64,000 nucleotides of DNA from Streptomyces flavotricini (GCF_020639365.1 NZ_JAINUL010000001.1:1214059-1278058); one strand, 5' to 3'; numbered from the stretch's first letter, positions 34,601-42,361 are shown. Translations and numbers: made by a program. Notes: generated by a model from the sequence alone, not told the origin.

Positions 34601-35116
34601 GTCCCCGGTACCGGTGGTGGCGGTGTGCATGTTCGCGGTGGCCAGCGCGGCCCCGGGCTGGTCGCTGCGGACACTGACGAGGGTGTGGTCGGGGATCGCG
34701 AGGCTGCGTACGCGCAGGGCGGCGGTGTCCTCGATCGCGGTGACCTTGAACTCCACGACCGAACCGGTCACCGAGAGGCGGGACCTGATGGTCACGCCGG
34801 AGAAGGACAGCGCGTAGTCCACGGCAGAGGCCGAGGGCGTGGCGGTCACGGCGGGGGTGTAGGTGGTGCCGTTGACGACGATCGTGGAGAGGGGGTCCTC
34901 GTTGCCGTTCAGGACGTCCCCGGTGGCCCGCCGGGTGTAGCCGACGACCCGGGGGAAGCCTCCGTCGACGCTGACGGACAGCTCGGGGGAGCTGATCGTC
35001 ACGGGTGTCGCGGCGGCACTGCCGGTATCCGCGGCGGATGGAGCGGGCACGGAGAGCAGCAGGGTGGCGAGGAGACCGGCGACCGCGGCTGCGGCCGGCC
35101 GGAGGGGGGAGCGCAT
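31664..35116 (-). CDS. Secreted GH101 endo-alpha-N-acetylgalactosaminidase
   Basis: A 1150-residue secreted enzyme that would release the core-1 disaccharide from mucin-type O-glycans. Domain order: signal peptide (to about residue 30), N-terminal beta-sandwich, catalytic barrel (about residues 270-560), further beta-sandwich modules, and a C-terminal F5/8-type C (CBM32-like) domain (about residues 1000-1150). The catalytic Asp is in FLYVDVWYGDG (near residue 449) and the acid/base Glu in LATEFPNTL (near residue 474). Start at 35116 has GGAGG at five bases. An EF-like GDRNGDGAVDW motif suggests a dockerin-type Ca2+ site. Monocistronic. Confidence 0.92.
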   Translation of the reverse strand: MRSPLRPAAAAVAGLLATLLLSVPAPSAADTGSAAATPVTISSPELSVSVDGGFPRVVGYTRRATGDVLNGNEDPLSTIVVNGTTYTPAVTATPSASAVDYALSFSGVTIRSRLSVTGSVVEFKVTAIEDTAALRVRSLAIPDHTLVSVRSDQPGAALATANMHTATTGTGDTFTPVTANTPVDSAATTVMYGLANTAELAAALDSNSLYDTPSGGTARENGRISKRVTDKGSYRRAGLWSGAWLYRAAGAADTDTEPLPYVRIAITGDRNGDGAVDWQDAAVAYRDIWTPPTGWQRTADRVVQRIPFNFASQATHPFAETLDETKRVSLATDALGQFVLLKGYASEGHDSAHMDYKNIGSKLGGAADLNALTTAGHAYNADFGVHVNATEEYPVSATFDPAHQSGGTGWDWLDQSYYVDTRKDGQSGERLKRLQDLKAAAPGLDFLYVDVWYGDGYVSRKLQREIGGLGFQLATEFPNTLTEQSLWHHWATDINYGGSDLKGINSTIARFIANHVKDDWIAANPLLGGAELTAYEGWQGQKDYTAFLNTTFAVNLPTKYLQESPIVKWTSDTVTLANGTTATTAGGLRTITTDGRTVLSGGTHLLPRDGKLYHWNDKGGSTTWTLPSGWSAPRLYRLTDTGRQLVGDLAVTGGQVTINATARTAYVVTNGAAPAQTDPEWGEGTPVKDPSFYAGELNAWTVTGTGAAVTRNAQGQNELTLAAGTAPAVSQQLTGLSPGTYAASVWVSTPTGRATTLTVDPAGGATASVYADSSTLTDSLGGSEKNGTKMQRMKVLFDVPAGRSTATLELSAATGSGTVHLDDVRVVRSARTPLAGHWFTEDFENVDAGWGPFAFGGAGGSATDPRTHIAQRNAPYTQAGWNGKLVDDVISGQNSLKSHEERQGLVYRTLPQTLRLTPGHAYKVAFGYENGFSGDYQFVTGSGGTESATALNQARTPTTFTKTFTAGADAWIGIRKVTAEGSHDEADFILDDLAVDDLGPAGGGELLVPQTQMRVKAVDSQETAGENGRAANVLDGDPATIWHTEWYAATAPMPHEITLDLGASYNVSALHCLPRQTQSNGRIGDYQLFTSTDGVNWGVAAATGTFANTTARQDVPFTARTARYVRLRATREVAGNPWTSVAELNVGYLP

Positions 35117-35295
35117 CGGGCCTCCGGGGGTCGGTGCTTCCTGGGCGGAAGACCGCACGGCACGGAGCCCGCGGTCCGCTCACTGACCTGTCAGCTTGCG
35201 GACCGCGCCGCCGCAGGCCCATGGACAAAGCAGAGCGCCGTCCTGGACTTACGGAAGTGGACGAAGAGGATGGGGGGATGGGCGGGGATGGGGAA

Positions 35296-35670
35296 TCAGG
35301 AGGCGACGGGGCTGATCACCACGGCCGTCCCGTACGCGCACACCTCGGTCCCGACGTCGGCGGCCTCGGTGACGTCGAAGCGCATCATCAGGATCGCGTT
35401 CCCGCCGCGGGCCTTGGTCGCTTCGATGAGCCGTTCCATGGCCTGGTTGCGGGTCTCCACCAGGGTCTTGGTCAGGCCCTTCAGCTCGCCGCCGATCATC
35501 GACTTCAGGCCCGCGCCGATCTGGCTGCCGAGGTGGCGGGAGCGGACGGTGAGGCCGAAGACCTCGCCGATGACCCGCTCGACCCGGTACCCGGGAACGT
35601 CGTTCGTCGTCACGACCAGGACGCCGGTCTGCTGGACGCCCGGGCCGCCGCTGTAATCTTCGATTCCCAT
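35296..35670 (-). CDS. YbjQ/UPF0145 family protein
   Basis: A 124-residue protein of the YbjQ heavy-metal-binding-like family, which forms pentameric small cytoplasmic proteins of unknown function. Recognisable parts are VLVVTTNDVPGYRVERVIGE, the long helix VETRNQAMERLIEATKARGG, and the closing strands NAILMMRFDVTE and EVCAYGTAVV. The start at 35670 is the ATG at the family's usual N-terminus; an upstream in-frame ATG would add 20 Arg/Ala-rich residues and overlap the neighbouring decayed gene region. Confidence 0.85.
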   Translation of the reverse strand: MGIEDYSGGPGVQQTGVLVVTTNDVPGYRVERVIGEVFGLTVRSRHLGSQIGAGLKSMIGGELKGLTKTLVETRNQAMERLIEATKARGGNAILMMRFDVTEAADVGTEVCAYGTAVVISPVAS

Positions 35671-35744
35671 GGCAACCACTCTGGCGGCGGGCGCGGGGCC
35701 GCGCATCCGGAGGGGGCCCGATCCGGCCACCGGCCACCGGCCGC

Positions 35745-36445
35745 TCAGCCGACCCGGGTCCCTGCGGAGCCGAACCGGCGCCGCACCGCGAGGATCAGGG
35801 CGAGGCTCTCGTCGTGGGAGGCCGCCGCGCCGCGCAGGTTCGCGAGGGTGCTGCGGTAGTCGTCCGGGCCCGCGGTCTGGTCACGTAGTTCGCGCCGTTG
35901 ATGTGCTCCACGTACGCCAGCTCGGCGTGCTCCCCTTCGCGGACCCTCAGGTGGGTGATCGGGTAGGGCGGTGCGGCCCCGTACGGACGGGCCATCGGGA
36001 GGATGCGGAGCCTCACCTTGCCGGTCTCCCTGGCCCGCAGCAGGTGGGTCAGCTGCTCGTCCATCACGGCGGCGTCCCCGCAGCGGCGGTGCAGTACGCC
36101 TTCCTCCAACAGGGCTGTCACCCGGGGCAGCGGGCGGTTCATCAGCCGCAGCTGCCGTTCGGCGCGCAGTTCGACGACCCGGTCGACCTCCTCGTGGTCG
36201 GCGCCGGGCAGGACCGCCCGCACCATGTGGCGGGCGTAGGCGGGGGTCTGGAGGATGCCGGGGACGACGAGGTTCTCGTAGACGCAGATCTCCTCGGCGT
36301 CGCCCTCCCCCTGGATGAGGCGCTTGAGGAAATCGGGGATGCCCGGTGCCACCTGCCGCAGGGTGAGGCCCCTGGCCTCACGGCACCTGCGCAGTTCCCG
36401 CCCCAGCAGGCGGTCGGCGGCCGCCCGGACCCGATCGCTGCCCAT
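35745..36445 (-). pseudogene. Decayed XRE/DUF5753 regulator (internal deletion plus frameshift)
   Basis: The frame begins like an actinobacterial XRE regulator (LGRELRRCREARGLTLRQVAP), but then jumps directly to the DUF5753 part (EICVYENLVVPGILQTP), so most of the helix-turn-helix and the start of DUF5753 are missing. Near 35885, after HINGANYV, the expected C-terminus (for example YRSTLANLRGAAASHDESL, ending RRRFGSAGTRVG) continues only in another frame, stopping at 35745. The total of 701 bp is not a multiple of three. A real gene once, now probably without DNA binding. A sequencing error could explain the frameshift but not the deletion. Confidence 0.7.
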
Positions 36446-36481
36446 CGGCCCACCCCTCACGTTCTGGCCCGTACCGGACCG

Positions 36482-36711
36482 TCATCCGGTCAGGTGATCG
36501 AATTCCGCGTCTTTGGCGCCGCGGAGGAACGCCGCGATCTCCGCGGTGGTGAACACGAGCGCCGGCCTGTCTGGGAAAGCGCGAGTTCTGCCACGCCGCC
36601 GCTCGCGAGGGCGGCGACCTCCAGGCAGTTGCCGTTGCCCCCGCCGGCACCGCTCTTGGCCCACAGCGCACCCGGAATCGCGCCGGCCACCCTGCCGTTG
36701 TCGATGTGCAT
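36482..36711 (-). pseudogene. Frameshifted DUF397 protein gene
   Basis: DUF397 proteins pair with XRE/DUF5753 regulators in Streptomyces. Here the N-terminal half (GALWAKSGAGGGNGNCLEVA) reads in one frame, NSRFP in a second, and the C-terminal half (DRPALVFTTAEIAAFLRGAK) in a third, ending at 36482. Two small indels near 36580-36595 therefore break the gene; the 230-bp span is not a multiple of three. It lies 36 bp upstream of the decayed XRE gene on the same strand. It could not make a normal product unless the indels are sequence errors. Confidence 0.7.
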
Positions 36712-36958
36712 GACGGAAATGACAGCCAGATGTACGGGCCACGGGAGTCCCTCGAACGGATGCCAGGACCGCACGGCGTCCCGATGACCCGACCTCTGGA
36801 GCCGATGTCACTCATTGGGCATTTCGGGCTAAGCGGCGGTGAGTCATCCGGGCCCTTCGACCCGCCCTCGCCATAGTCGACCGTGGCAGCCGACTGGCTG
36901 CCGCCCCGGCCGGCGACTCACCGCGGCCGGGCGGATGTCTTCGCAGAGGAGCCTGCAC

Positions 36959-37477
36959 ATGCGGAAGCCCACCAGGACCATCCTCGCCCTCACCGCCGCA
37001 AGCCTGGTGCTCGGCGGGGTCGGCGCGGGCGCCGCCGTCGCGGACGAGGGTCCGATGGCCGACGGCCCGTCGCAGGAGCTGGTCGTTCTCGAGCCGGACG
37101 GCGACCAGGCCGGCACCTACGAGGGGCGGGAGTACTCCGTCGGCAAGGTCGTCTCGCGCGGACCGCTGTCGCTCCGCTCCAAGCCGACCAGCCGTTCGAA
37201 GTCCGTGGGGCACGTGAAGCCCGACCACAAGGTCGCCATCGTGTGCAAGGTGCGCGGCGAGAAGGTGGACGGCAACGACATCTGGTACCTCCTCCACGTC
37301 AAGGAGAAGGACGGCCGGCAGCCCGTGGCCCAGCCGGGGGTCTCGGGCGAGGAGGCCTCCCAGGGCATGGAGAACGCGGCGGACGCGATGGAGGGCAAGG
37401 ACGGCAAGGAGCGCAAGAAGGCCTGGATCACCGCCCGTTACGTGAAGAACCTCAACCACGTGAAGTGGTGCGACTGA
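36959..37477 (+). CDS. Secreted small protein with SH3-like domain
   Basis: A 172-residue exported protein. A signal peptide (MRKPTRT, hydrophobic stretch, AAVADEG) is clear. The mature part contains a bacterial SH3-like segment: VGKVVSRGPLSLRSKPTSRS, then VKPDHKVAIVCKVRGEKVDG and NDIWYLLHV, ending AWITARYVKNL. Such domains bind peptidoglycan or other wall parts. An inserted acidic, charged stretch (EEASQGMENAADAMEGKDGK) breaks the domain before its last strand. GAGGAG stands about nine bases before the ATG at 36959. Confidence 0.85.
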   Translation: MRKPTRTILALTAASLVLGGVGAGAAVADEGPMADGPSQELVVLEPDGDQAGTYEGREYSVGKVVSRGPLSLRSKPTSRSKSVGHVKPDHKVAIVCKVRGEKVDGNDIWYLLHVKEKDGRQPVAQPGVSGEEASQGMENAADAMEGKDGKERKKAWITARYVKNLNHVKWCD

Positions 37478-37493
37478 CCTTCCGGCCACCGCG

Positions 37494-37517
37494 CCGGGCG
37501 GCGGGTCCCGCCGCCGG
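37494..37517. terminator. Tight hairpin between convergent genes
   Basis: CCGGGCGGCGGG and CCCGCCGCCGG pair with one bulged G and a very short loop, in the 40-bp gap between the SH3-protein and NYN-protein stops. The loop is small, so the terminator role is tentative. Confidence 0.4.
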
Positions 37518-37898
37518 TCAGCCCACCGGGCGTACGGTGCGCGGCCCGACGCACCGCGCACCCTGCGCCCGGACCCGCTCGCGCAGTTCCCGGTCCGCCG
37601 TGACCACGACGCAGCCGCGCTCCGCGTAGGCGGCCGCCAGCTCCACGATCCGGTCGTCGCCGCTCCCGGGCGCCGGGTCCACCCGTACTCCGGGCACGGA
37701 CTCGACGCCCCGGGCCGCACCCTCGACGACGAGGACGATCTCCTCGACCGGCCCGATCCCCTCGATCTCCCCGCCCCCGGCCGGGTCCCGCTCCGCGAGG
37801 CGGTCGCGCAGACGCTCGGCCGCGCCCCGCCGGTCCCGCCACCAGCCGTCCGGTACGGAGCCGACGACGTTCGCGCCGTCCACGATCAACACGCTCAT
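37518..37898 (-). CDS. NYN-domain (PIN-like) putative RNA nuclease
   Basis: A 126-residue protein of the NYN/YacP-like PIN-fold group. The N-terminus VLIVDGANVVGS carries the first catalytic Asp, GSGDDRIVELAAAYAERG the middle acidic pair, and VVVTADRELRERV the third Asp; together these form the family's metal site for RNA cleavage. It is the third gene after an RNA ligase and a polynucleotide kinase-phosphatase on the same strand, 36 bases downstream of the latter, so it may process ends for that repair system. A role separate from it is also possible. Confidence 0.75.
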   Translation of the reverse strand: MSVLIVDGANVVGSVPDGWWRDRRGAAERLRDRLAERDPAGGGEIEGIGPVEEIVLVVEGAARGVESVPGVRVDPAPGSGDDRIVELAAAYAERGCVVVTADRELRERVRAQGARCVGPRTVRPVG

Positions 37899-37934
37899 GA
37901 CCCCAGTATGGGGCGGCCCGGCAGCCGTCCGCGC

Positions 37935-38867
37935 TCAGAAGTCGCCGTAGTTGACCTGCCAGGTCGGCAGGCCCATCCGGCGCCAGACCGCGACCACCCG
38001 GTCCCGGTCGTCCAGGGAGACCCGCACCGCGTACCGGTGGCGTACGTGCGCGTCGAACAGCTCCGCCTTCACCACGTCGTCGCGGCGCGTGTCGCCGGGC
38101 GGTCGCATCCACAGCTCGTCGTAGGGCACCGCGTGCCGGCGCAGCCAGGCCTCCGTCTGCGGCCGGTGCTCCTCGCCGCGCCCGGACAGCAGCACGATGG
38201 TGTCGCCGTCGGCGCGCCGGAAGGCGTCCAGCGCGTACCGCACCGGCTCGTTCAGCGCGTCGATCTCGCAGCGCGAGAAGTCGTACGGGCTGCGGTCGCC
38301 GGTGAGCGCGAGGGTGCCGTCGATGTCGCACATCACCGCGGAGGGCAGCGCCGGGTCGGCCACGTACGGCTCGACCACGGGCTGGTCGTTCAGCCACTCC
38401 GCGGTGAGCCGCCAGCCGCCCTTCTTGGCGCTCATGCGCTTGTCGTTCAATATCCGGATGATCTCCTCGCCGACCGGCCGCTCCCGCGCGGCGTCCCGGC
38501 GCAGGCACTCCTCGACCGGCACGTCGGTGAAGTCGTGCACCACGAACGTCGCGCGCCCGGCCACCGCCGCCTTGAGCCGCTTGGGGATGTGCGAGGTCAG
38601 GTGCGTGTTGTCGACGACCACGTCGAAGCCGTCCTCCACGGCCGCGCGCACCGCCGCGTCCTGCACGGCCAGGACGGTCTGCTCGTGCCGGTACGAGCGT
38701 CCGCGCTCCGGGTCGGGCAGGTCGAGCATGGCCCGCAGGTCGTCCAGGTTGACGCGGCGCATCCGGCCCGCGGACTCGGCCTGCAGGGCGCGCGCGGCCG
38801 TCGTCTTCCCGGAGGCCGGCAATCCCGTCATGACGTGGACGACGGGGCGGGCGGGGTCTTCGGACAC
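37935..38867 (-). CDS. T4-type polynucleotide kinase-phosphatase
   Basis: A 310-residue two-domain enzyme. The N-terminal kinase (about residues 1-160) has the P-loop GLPASGKTT, VNLDDLRAML and a VVVDNTHLT strand; the C-terminal HAD-type phosphatase has MCDIDGTLALTGDRSPYDF and LLSGRGEEHRPQTEAWL. This is the layout of T4 Pnkp, which phosphorylates 5'-OH and removes 3' or 2',3'-cyclic phosphate from cut RNA. The GTG start is three bases after the RNA ligase stop, with GAGGAG nine bases upstream. Ligase and Pnkp together can reseal nicked RNA. Confidence 0.92.
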   Translation of the reverse strand: MSEDPARPVVHVMTGLPASGKTTAARALQAESAGRMRRVNLDDLRAMLDLPDPERGRSYRHEQTVLAVQDAAVRAAVEDGFDVVVDNTHLTSHIPKRLKAAVAGRATFVVHDFTDVPVEECLRRDAARERPVGEEIIRILNDKRMSAKKGGWRLTAEWLNDQPVVEPYVADPALPSAVMCDIDGTLALTGDRSPYDFSRCEIDALNEPVRYALDAFRRADGDTIVLLSGRGEEHRPQTEAWLRRHAVPYDELWMRPPGDTRRDDVVKAELFDAHVRHRYAVRVSLDDRDRVVAVWRRMGLPTWQVNYGDF

Positions 38868-38870
38868 TGG

Positions 38871-40085
38871 TCAGTTCTCCTCATCGGTGGTGAAGGGGTC
38901 GGACGCCTCCGGCCGCACGTGCCGCCATACGACGAGCTCGGTGGACCGGCCGTCCAGGCGCAGGAACATCGCGGCGCGGATCCAGCGCTCGGGCAGGGCG
39001 TTGGCGGCGCGCGCGAACGCGCCCCGGTCGCCCGCCAGGTGGGCGAGGTCCGCGTACGCCTCGTCGATCGCGCGCTCGCGCCGCGACGCCGCGTCCTCGA
39101 GGCCCGCGACCACCGCGCGCACCCAGGCGTCGAACTCGTCGGGCACGTGCTGCAGCAGCGTCTCGAGCGGCTTGCCGCCCGAGGCCTCGATGTCGGCGGC
39201 GGTGCAGTTCAGGCCCTGCGCCAGCTCCTTGGCGGGCAGGCCGGCGAACCGCTCGACGCCGTGGGCGCGCCAGATGTCGCGCTCGGTGACTCCGGTGACC
39301 AGCTTGTGGAGGCGTACGTACTCGGACAGCTTGGCCTTCGCGCGCACGCCGGAGGCGAACCGCAGCACGAAGCCCTCGGCGTCGGTGCCCGCGGCGTTCT
39401 CACCGCCGGGCAGGGTGTTCGACTCGGCCAGCGCCTTCAGTTCGGCGAGCGGCATGGCGGGCCACACCGTGACGACGGACCCGATGCCCTGCCAGTGGCC
39501 GGCCGCCTCGGCGAGCGGGACCTCGGTGGCGTCCTGGCCGAACGCGGCGAGGAGCACCAGGTCCCGGCGGTCGCCGTAGTCGACGACGATACGGTTCTGC
39601 GGGTACAGGATCTCGGCGAGGTAGGTCACACCGGGGACGAGGGCCGAGGTGTCGCGGCCGTCGAGGTGGCGCTGGCCCCAGGTGGCCTGGGTGCTGATGA
39701 AGGATCCCTTGGACGCGACGCGCCAGCGTCCCGCGTAGTGGAAGACCACCGCGAGGCTGCCGTCGACCTTGTCGTACACCTCGAACGGCTCGTCGGGCAG
39801 GGCCGGTGCGTACGGCCGGCCGGCCTCGTGCTCGCCGACGTTGAAGAACTTCGGCAGCGGCAGCGCGACGATCGCGCCGGTGGCGTCGTCGGCGACGAGT
39901 CCGCGGCAGCGCATCGTCACCCGGTTCCACACCTGCTCGTACTGTGCCGTCCGCGTGTACGTGTAGATGGACAGCGGCAGTTCGGGGTGCGACTTGCGGG
40001 TGACGTGCCCGGCGTCGATGGCGGCCGCCAGCTCCTGCTGCGGCAGCAGGTCGTGCAGGGTCGGGTAGGCCTGGTTCTGGCCCAT
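38871..40085 (-). CDS. T4 Rnl1-like RNA ligase
   Basis: A 404-residue ATP-dependent RNA ligase. Nucleotidyltransferase motif I is KVDGSL (the Lys that takes AMP), with motif III-like LAEILYPQNRIVVDY, motif IV EGFVLRF and motif V AKAKLSEYV. The N-terminal PLSIYTYTRTAQYEQVWN region and the all-helical C-terminal third agree with the T4 Rnl1 group. It would seal 5'-phosphate and 3'-OH ends after the adjacent Pnkp has healed them, probably in tRNA anticodon loops. GGGAGG stands six bases before the ATG. First gene of a three-gene operon. Confidence 0.92.
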   Translation of the reverse strand: MGQNQAYPTLHDLLPQQELAAAIDAGHVTRKSHPELPLSIYTYTRTAQYEQVWNRVTMRCRGLVADDATGAIVALPLPKFFNVGEHEAGRPYAPALPDEPFEVYDKVDGSLAVVFHYAGRWRVASKGSFISTQATWGQRHLDGRDTSALVPGVTYLAEILYPQNRIVVDYGDRRDLVLLAAFGQDATEVPLAEAAGHWQGIGSVVTVWPAMPLAELKALAESNTLPGGENAAGTDAEGFVLRFASGVRAKAKLSEYVRLHKLVTGVTERDIWRAHGVERFAGLPAKELAQGLNCTAADIEASGGKPLETLLQHVPDEFDAWVRAVVAGLEDAASRRERAIDEAYADLAHLAGDRGAFARAANALPERWIRAAMFLRLDGRSTELVVWRHVRPEASDPFTTDEEN

Positions 40086-40146
40086 GGGTTCCTCCCGGTT
40101 CGAGATGGCTCATTCTCGCGTGCGGGAGGGGTGGCCCGGTACCGAA

Positions 40147-40833
40147 TTATCGCTGGTCCGGAGGGCTCTGGCCCAGCCGGTTGATGTCCTGGGGCCGCAG
40201 GATCCGGGTGCGGACGCCGGCGTCGGGCGTGGCGACGGCGATCATCGCGCGGCCCAGGGCCTCGGTGGTGGTGACGAGGTTCGGCGCGATGCGGCGCAGC
40301 AGCGGGAAGAGCGGTGCGGTGAGCACGTAGCCGACGCGGTAGAGGAGGGTCTTGGAGGGCATGCCGCGGACGGGCTGCACCAGACCGGGGCGGAACATGT
40401 AGGCCCGGAAGGGCAGCTGGAGCAGGTCGTTCTCGGTCTCCCCCTTGACGCGGGCCCACATCGTGCGGCTCTGCTCGGTGCTGTCGGTTCCCTCGCCGGA
40501 GACGTACGCGAAGGTCAGGCGCGGGTTGGCGGCGGCGAGCGGGCGGGCCGCGGCGAGGGTGAGGTCGTGGGTGACGCGGCGGTACTCCTGCTCCTTCATG
40601 CCGACGGCGGAGACGCCGAGGCAGAAGAAGCAGGCGTCGAAGGAGGCCAGGTCCAGGTCCGGGGCGCAGAGGTCGGACGGGTCGTCCTGGATGCGTTCGC
40701 GCAGCTTGGGGTGGGAGACGCCGAGCGGGGTGCGGCCCACGCAGAGCACGGCCGTGACGGAGTCGTCGCGCAGGCATTCGCGCAGCACACCCCGACCGAT
40801 CATTCCGGTTCCGCCGAAGAGGAGGACGTTCAC
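40147..40833 (-). CDS. Atypical SDR/NAD(P)-binding epimerase-like protein
   Basis: A 228-residue single-domain protein with a Rossmann N-terminus (MNVLLFGGTGMIGRGVLREC; GGTGxIG motif) resembling HTATIP2/TIP30-like atypical short-chain dehydrogenases. The usual Tyr-x-x-x-Lys pair is not evident; FAYVSGEGTDSTEQSRTMW covers the region where it would be, followed by RVKGETENDLL. Its substrate is unknown and it may be a regulator or redox sensor rather than an enzyme. It precedes the RNA-repair operon on the same strand by 61 bases, so partial co-transcription is possible. Confidence 0.8.
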   Translation of the reverse strand: MNVLLFGGTGMIGRGVLRECLRDDSVTAVLCVGRTPLGVSHPKLRERIQDDPSDLCAPDLDLASFDACFFCLGVSAVGMKEQEYRRVTHDLTLAAARPLAAANPRLTFAYVSGEGTDSTEQSRTMWARVKGETENDLLQLPFRAYMFRPGLVQPVRGMPSKTLLYRVGYVLTAPLFPLLRRIAPNLVTTTEALGRAMIAVATPDAGVRTRILRPQDINRLGQSPPDQR

Positions 40834-40895
40834 ATGGGCAGCCTAAGGGCGCCCGCCGGGGATTACGGGACCGCCCTTAGGGGGTGTCCCGTGGA

Positions 40896-41330
40896 TCAGT
40901 GCGAGACGCAGAGTTCATTGCCCTCGGGATCGGTGAGCGTGGTCCAGGTGTACGGGCCCTGGCTGGCGTCGTGGAGGTGCCGGGCGCCCTTGGCGATCAG
41001 CCGCTCGACGACTTCCCGCGGGTCGTCGGAGCCGGTGCGGACGTCAAGGTGGACACGGTTCTTGACCGTCTTGGGCTCGGGGACGAACTGGAAGAGGACG
41101 CGGGGTGCGCGCTCGATCCCCTCGGGGTGGCGGATGGCGGCCCCGGCCTTCCAGACGAGGGCTCCGCGGTGGGTGGTGGTGTCCTCTTCGCGGGCCTGGC
41201 CCTCGGCGACCATCCTGCGGATGAATTCCTCGTCGGTGGGCTCCACTTCCCAGCCGAGGGCCTCGGCCCACCAGTCGGCGAGGCGGTGCGGGGCGGCGGA
41301 ATCGACGGTCACCTGGAACGTGTATGCCAT
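40896..41330 (-). CDS. VOC (glyoxalase/bleomycin-resistance) family protein
   Basis: A 144-residue protein with the vicinal-oxygen-chelate fold. Segments QVTVDSAAPHRLADWWAEAL, the NRVHLDVRTGS strand and the closing TWTTLTDPEGNELCV carry residues typical of the metal site. The subgroup is common in Streptomyces and uncharacterised; roles include metalloenzyme activity or sequestering of small toxins. The start at 41330 is the ATG at the usual N-terminus, with AGGG upstream. Confidence 0.85.
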   Translation of the reverse strand: MAYTFQVTVDSAAPHRLADWWAEALGWEVEPTDEEFIRRMVAEGQAREEDTTTHRGALVWKAGAAIRHPEGIERAPRVLFQFVPEPKTVKNRVHLDVRTGSDDPREVVERLIAKGARHLHDASQGPYTWTTLTDPEGNELCVSH

Positions 41331-41462
41331 GGAGGGGACCCTACTGAGGGCCACTGACAGTCGCCGCGGAAGGCGTCCCGGGATGACGGGGCGTTCGGTC
41401 GATGCCGCTCGTTCGGCGGGTACGGTTTGCGCCGGAAGTCCCTTTCGGAACGAGGTTGGCGC

Positions 41463-41612
41463 ATGGAATTCGGCCATGTGGGGCGGGTGGTCATCGCCGA
41501 CGACGAACCCGTCGTCCGCAGGGGACTGCGGACGTCCGTCGAGTCGACGGGGGAATTCCACGTGGTGGCCCAGGCCGGGGACGGGCCCGGGGCGCCGGGC
41601 CCGGCCCGGTGA
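41463..41612 (+). pseudogene. Truncated response-regulator receiver remnant
   Basis: A 49-residue frame that starts like a NarL-type receiver: GRVVIADDEPVVRRGLR contains the acidic pair of the phosphorylation pocket, and STGEFHVVAQAGDG is its second strand. It then turns into a Pro/Gly run and stops, before the phosphoacceptor Asp, so about two thirds of the receiver and the whole output domain are gone. Its TGA overlaps the GTG start of the DUF1275 gene (GTGA). It may survive only because it brings ribosomes to that gene. Confidence 0.6.
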
Positions 41613-42346
41613 CGGCCGGCGCCGCCCGGCGCGGGATCCTGCACCGGCTGGCCGGGCTGCTCTTCCCCCCGGGGCCGCGGGGCGGGAGCGGGCCGCACGG
41701 GGTGCTGCCGGCCCTGCTGGTCGCGCTGACCTTCGTGAGCGGGGTGGTCGACGCGGTGAGCTACCTCGGGCTCGACCACACCTTCGTCGCGAACATGACC
41801 GGCAATGTGGCCTTCCTCGGGTTCGCGCTCGCCGGGGACCGCCAGCTGTCGGCCACCGCCTCCCTGCTGGCGCTCGGCGCCTTCCTCGCCGGGGCGACCG
41901 CCGCCGGACGGCTGCGCCGCGGCCGGGAGCCCGCGCGGACGTTCGCGCCGCTGGTGTCGGCGCAGGCTGCTTTGGTGGCCGGGGCGCTCGCCCTGTCGGC
42001 GGGCGGGGCCGGGGCGCTGCCGGTCGTGGGACTGCTCGCGCTCGGCATGGGCCTGCAGAACGCCGTCGTGCTCCGGCTGGGCGTGCCCGATCTGACCACC
42101 ACCGTGGTCACCCGGACGCTGACGGGTCTGGCCGCCGACCCGTGGGACCGGGCCAGCGTACGGCGGGCGGTCTCGGTGGCGGTCCTGTTCTGCGGCGCCC
42201 TGGCGGGCGGTCTGCTGACGATCCACCACGGATCGCGCTGGGCCCTGGCACTGGCGGCCGTCCTGCTCCTCGGGATCGCCCTGGCGGGCGCCCTGAGGGC
42301 GGCGGAGCCCCGCCACCGTCCTCCGACGGGGGCGGGGCCGCCGTGA
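41609..42346 (+). CDS. DUF1275 (YoaK-like) membrane protein
   Basis: A 245-residue membrane protein with six to seven helices. The first (LPALLVALTFVSGVVDAVSY) with the following FVANMTGNVAFLGFALAG is the signature of the DUF1275/YoaK family, whose function is unknown. The GTG start at 41609 overlaps the stop of a response-regulator remnant and has no ribosome-binding site of its own that I can see, which points to translational coupling. The longer frame reaching 41402 overlaps the remnant in another frame and was not used. Confidence 0.8.
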   Translation: MTAGAARRGILHRLAGLLFPPGPRGGSGPHGVLPALLVALTFVSGVVDAVSYLGLDHTFVANMTGNVAFLGFALAGDRQLSATASLLALGAFLAGATAAGRLRRGREPARTFAPLVSAQAALVAGALALSAGGAGALPVVGLLALGMGLQNAVVLRLGVPDLTTTVVTRTLTGLAADPWDRASVRRAVSVAVLFCGALAGGLLTIHHGSRWALALAAVLLLGIALAGALRAAEPRHRPPTGAGPP

Positions 42347-42361
42347 TGCCGGGGGGCGGAC

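Noticed and set aside
31106..35656. 1516-codon plus-strand frame opposite the GH101 gene
   Set aside because: It is the antisense shadow of a GC-rich gene; the GH101 frame shows a signal peptide, catalytic residues and domain order.
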